Shown piece after piece: positions 5,243 through 5,442 of a stretch of 5,442 nucleotides of DNA (its first letter is position 1; the number at the start of each line of letters is the position of its first letter). The translations under genes and the position numbers were made by a program. Source of the stretch: Megasphaera hominis (GTDB taxonomy: Bacteria > Bacillota > Negativicutes > Veillonellales > Megasphaeraceae); assembly GCF_014269395.1 (NCBI RefSeq), contig NZ_JACOGK010000061.1, forward strand, positions 1 to 5,442, given 5' to 3'. The notes below the pieces were generated by a model. That model did not search any database. It was not told the origin of the DNA and worked only from the letters and a program-made list of their open reading frames with translations.

Positions 5243-5323
5243 GGAGCAATTGCTTTCTCCTTGTAGGAGAAAGTGGGCGGTGCCTTCCCCGTGGCAAGGA
5301 GGGTGGCCGCGTAAGCGGACGGG
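5243..5323 (+). repeat. REP-like module A4, cut by an IS3-family element
   Basis: Hairpin CTTTCTCCT (5253-5261), loop TGT, AGGAGAAAG (5265-5273), the same paired variant as A2. An expanded middle and the tip CCGC-GTAA-GCGG (5307-5318) follow. The expected GATAGAGGGT tail is missing; the IS left end starts at 5324 instead. Confidence 0.7.
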
Positions 5324-5442
5324 TGCACTGGTCAACAAAACTTGGACACTAAAATCTAAAAAATTAGAATCAGAAATATAATTTGACGCAAAGTTGAACA
5401 GTACTTTTTAATAAGTTGGACACTGCCTGAGGTAAGACTTTC
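5324..5442 (+). mobile_element. Left end of a second IS3-family element (cut by window end)
   Basis: TGCACTGGTCAACAAAACTT (5324-5343) followed by GGACACT has the TG...TTGGACA form of IS150-group terminal inverted repeats. About 110 bases of non-coding AT-rich DNA follow, as expected of the left end ahead of the transposase genes. A second TTGGACACT at 5416-5424 repeats part of the end sequence. The inner bases of this end differ from those at 101-127, so the two may be different elements. The transposase is beyond the window. Confidence 0.65.
5383..5412 (+). promoter_or_regulatory. Possible transposase promoter in the IS left end
   Basis: TTGACG (5383-5388) and TTTAAT (5407-5412), 18 bases apart, read rightwards into the element. 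Position inside the left end suits a transposase promoter, but the boxes are imperfect and the gene itself is not visible. Confidence 0.35.

Larger units (their letters stand above)
4074..5323. repeat. BIME-like array of inverted REP-type modules
   Basis: The stretch consists of forward modules (A1-A4) and inverted modules (B1, B2, B4) of one REP-like family, joined by two kinds of AT-rich spacer. The order is A1-B1-A2-B2-A3-[antitoxin gene]-B4-A4. Equivalent points of A1, A2 and A3 are at 4123, 4343 and 4565, a period of 220-222 bases. The reverse complement of B reads GGCTTTCTCC...GGGAGAGAGGG, matching A, which reads GGCTTTCTCC...CGATAGAGGG, so A and B are inverted copies. This is the architecture of bacterial interspersed mosaic elements. 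The period, the absence of short identical repeats and the hairpins rule out CRISPR. Confidence 0.85.

Noticed and set aside
4074..5323. CRISPR array
   Set aside because: Repeat units are about 220 bases, internally palindromic and diverged, with conserved spacers; there are no cas genes.

Overview
The window looks like a chromosomal accessory segment of an anaerobic or facultative Firmicute. A Negativicutes-type organism (Megasphaera or a relative) is my best guess. This rests on the moderate G+C coding sequence, strong AGGAGG-type ribosome binding sites, an FAD-dependent 2-hydroxyacid oxidase paired with a carboxylate carrier, and REP-like intergenic hairpins. The genus is inference; no marker gene is present.

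Layout, left to right. Positions 1-127 hold the 3' end of an IS3-family element (last 33 codons of its transposase plus the terminal inverted repeat). Positions 128-331 hold a REP-like repeat pair and further hairpins. Then come three genes read leftwards: an FCD-type GntR regulator (3174-3914) with its own terminator, a promoter region, and a two-gene operon of a BASS-family transporter (1916-2884) followed by a GlcD-type FAD oxidase (454-1863), closed by a strong intrinsic terminator (358-398). To the right, from about 4074 to 5323, lies an array of inverted REP-like modules with a repeat period of about 220 bp. A lone RelB/DinJ-family antitoxin gene (4726-4992) sits inside one unit of it. 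The window ends in the left end of a second IS3-family element (from 5324).

How the genes may work together: the carrier and oxidase look like an uptake-and-oxidation pair for a small 2-hydroxycarboxylate (lactate, glycolate, 2-hydroxyglutarate or similar), with the GntR protein as the likely ligand-responsive regulator. The substrate cannot be read from the sequence, and no electron-transfer partner (EtfAB, GlcE/GlcF) is in view.

I see no convincing wholly new multi-gene system. The least ordinary signals are: the BIME-like array, whose hairpins keep pairing through compensatory changes; the solitary antitoxin gene interrupting the spacer of one repeat unit; the IS ends that abut REP modules at both edges of the window; and a BASS transporter lacking several residues that form the Na+ sites in the best-studied family member.
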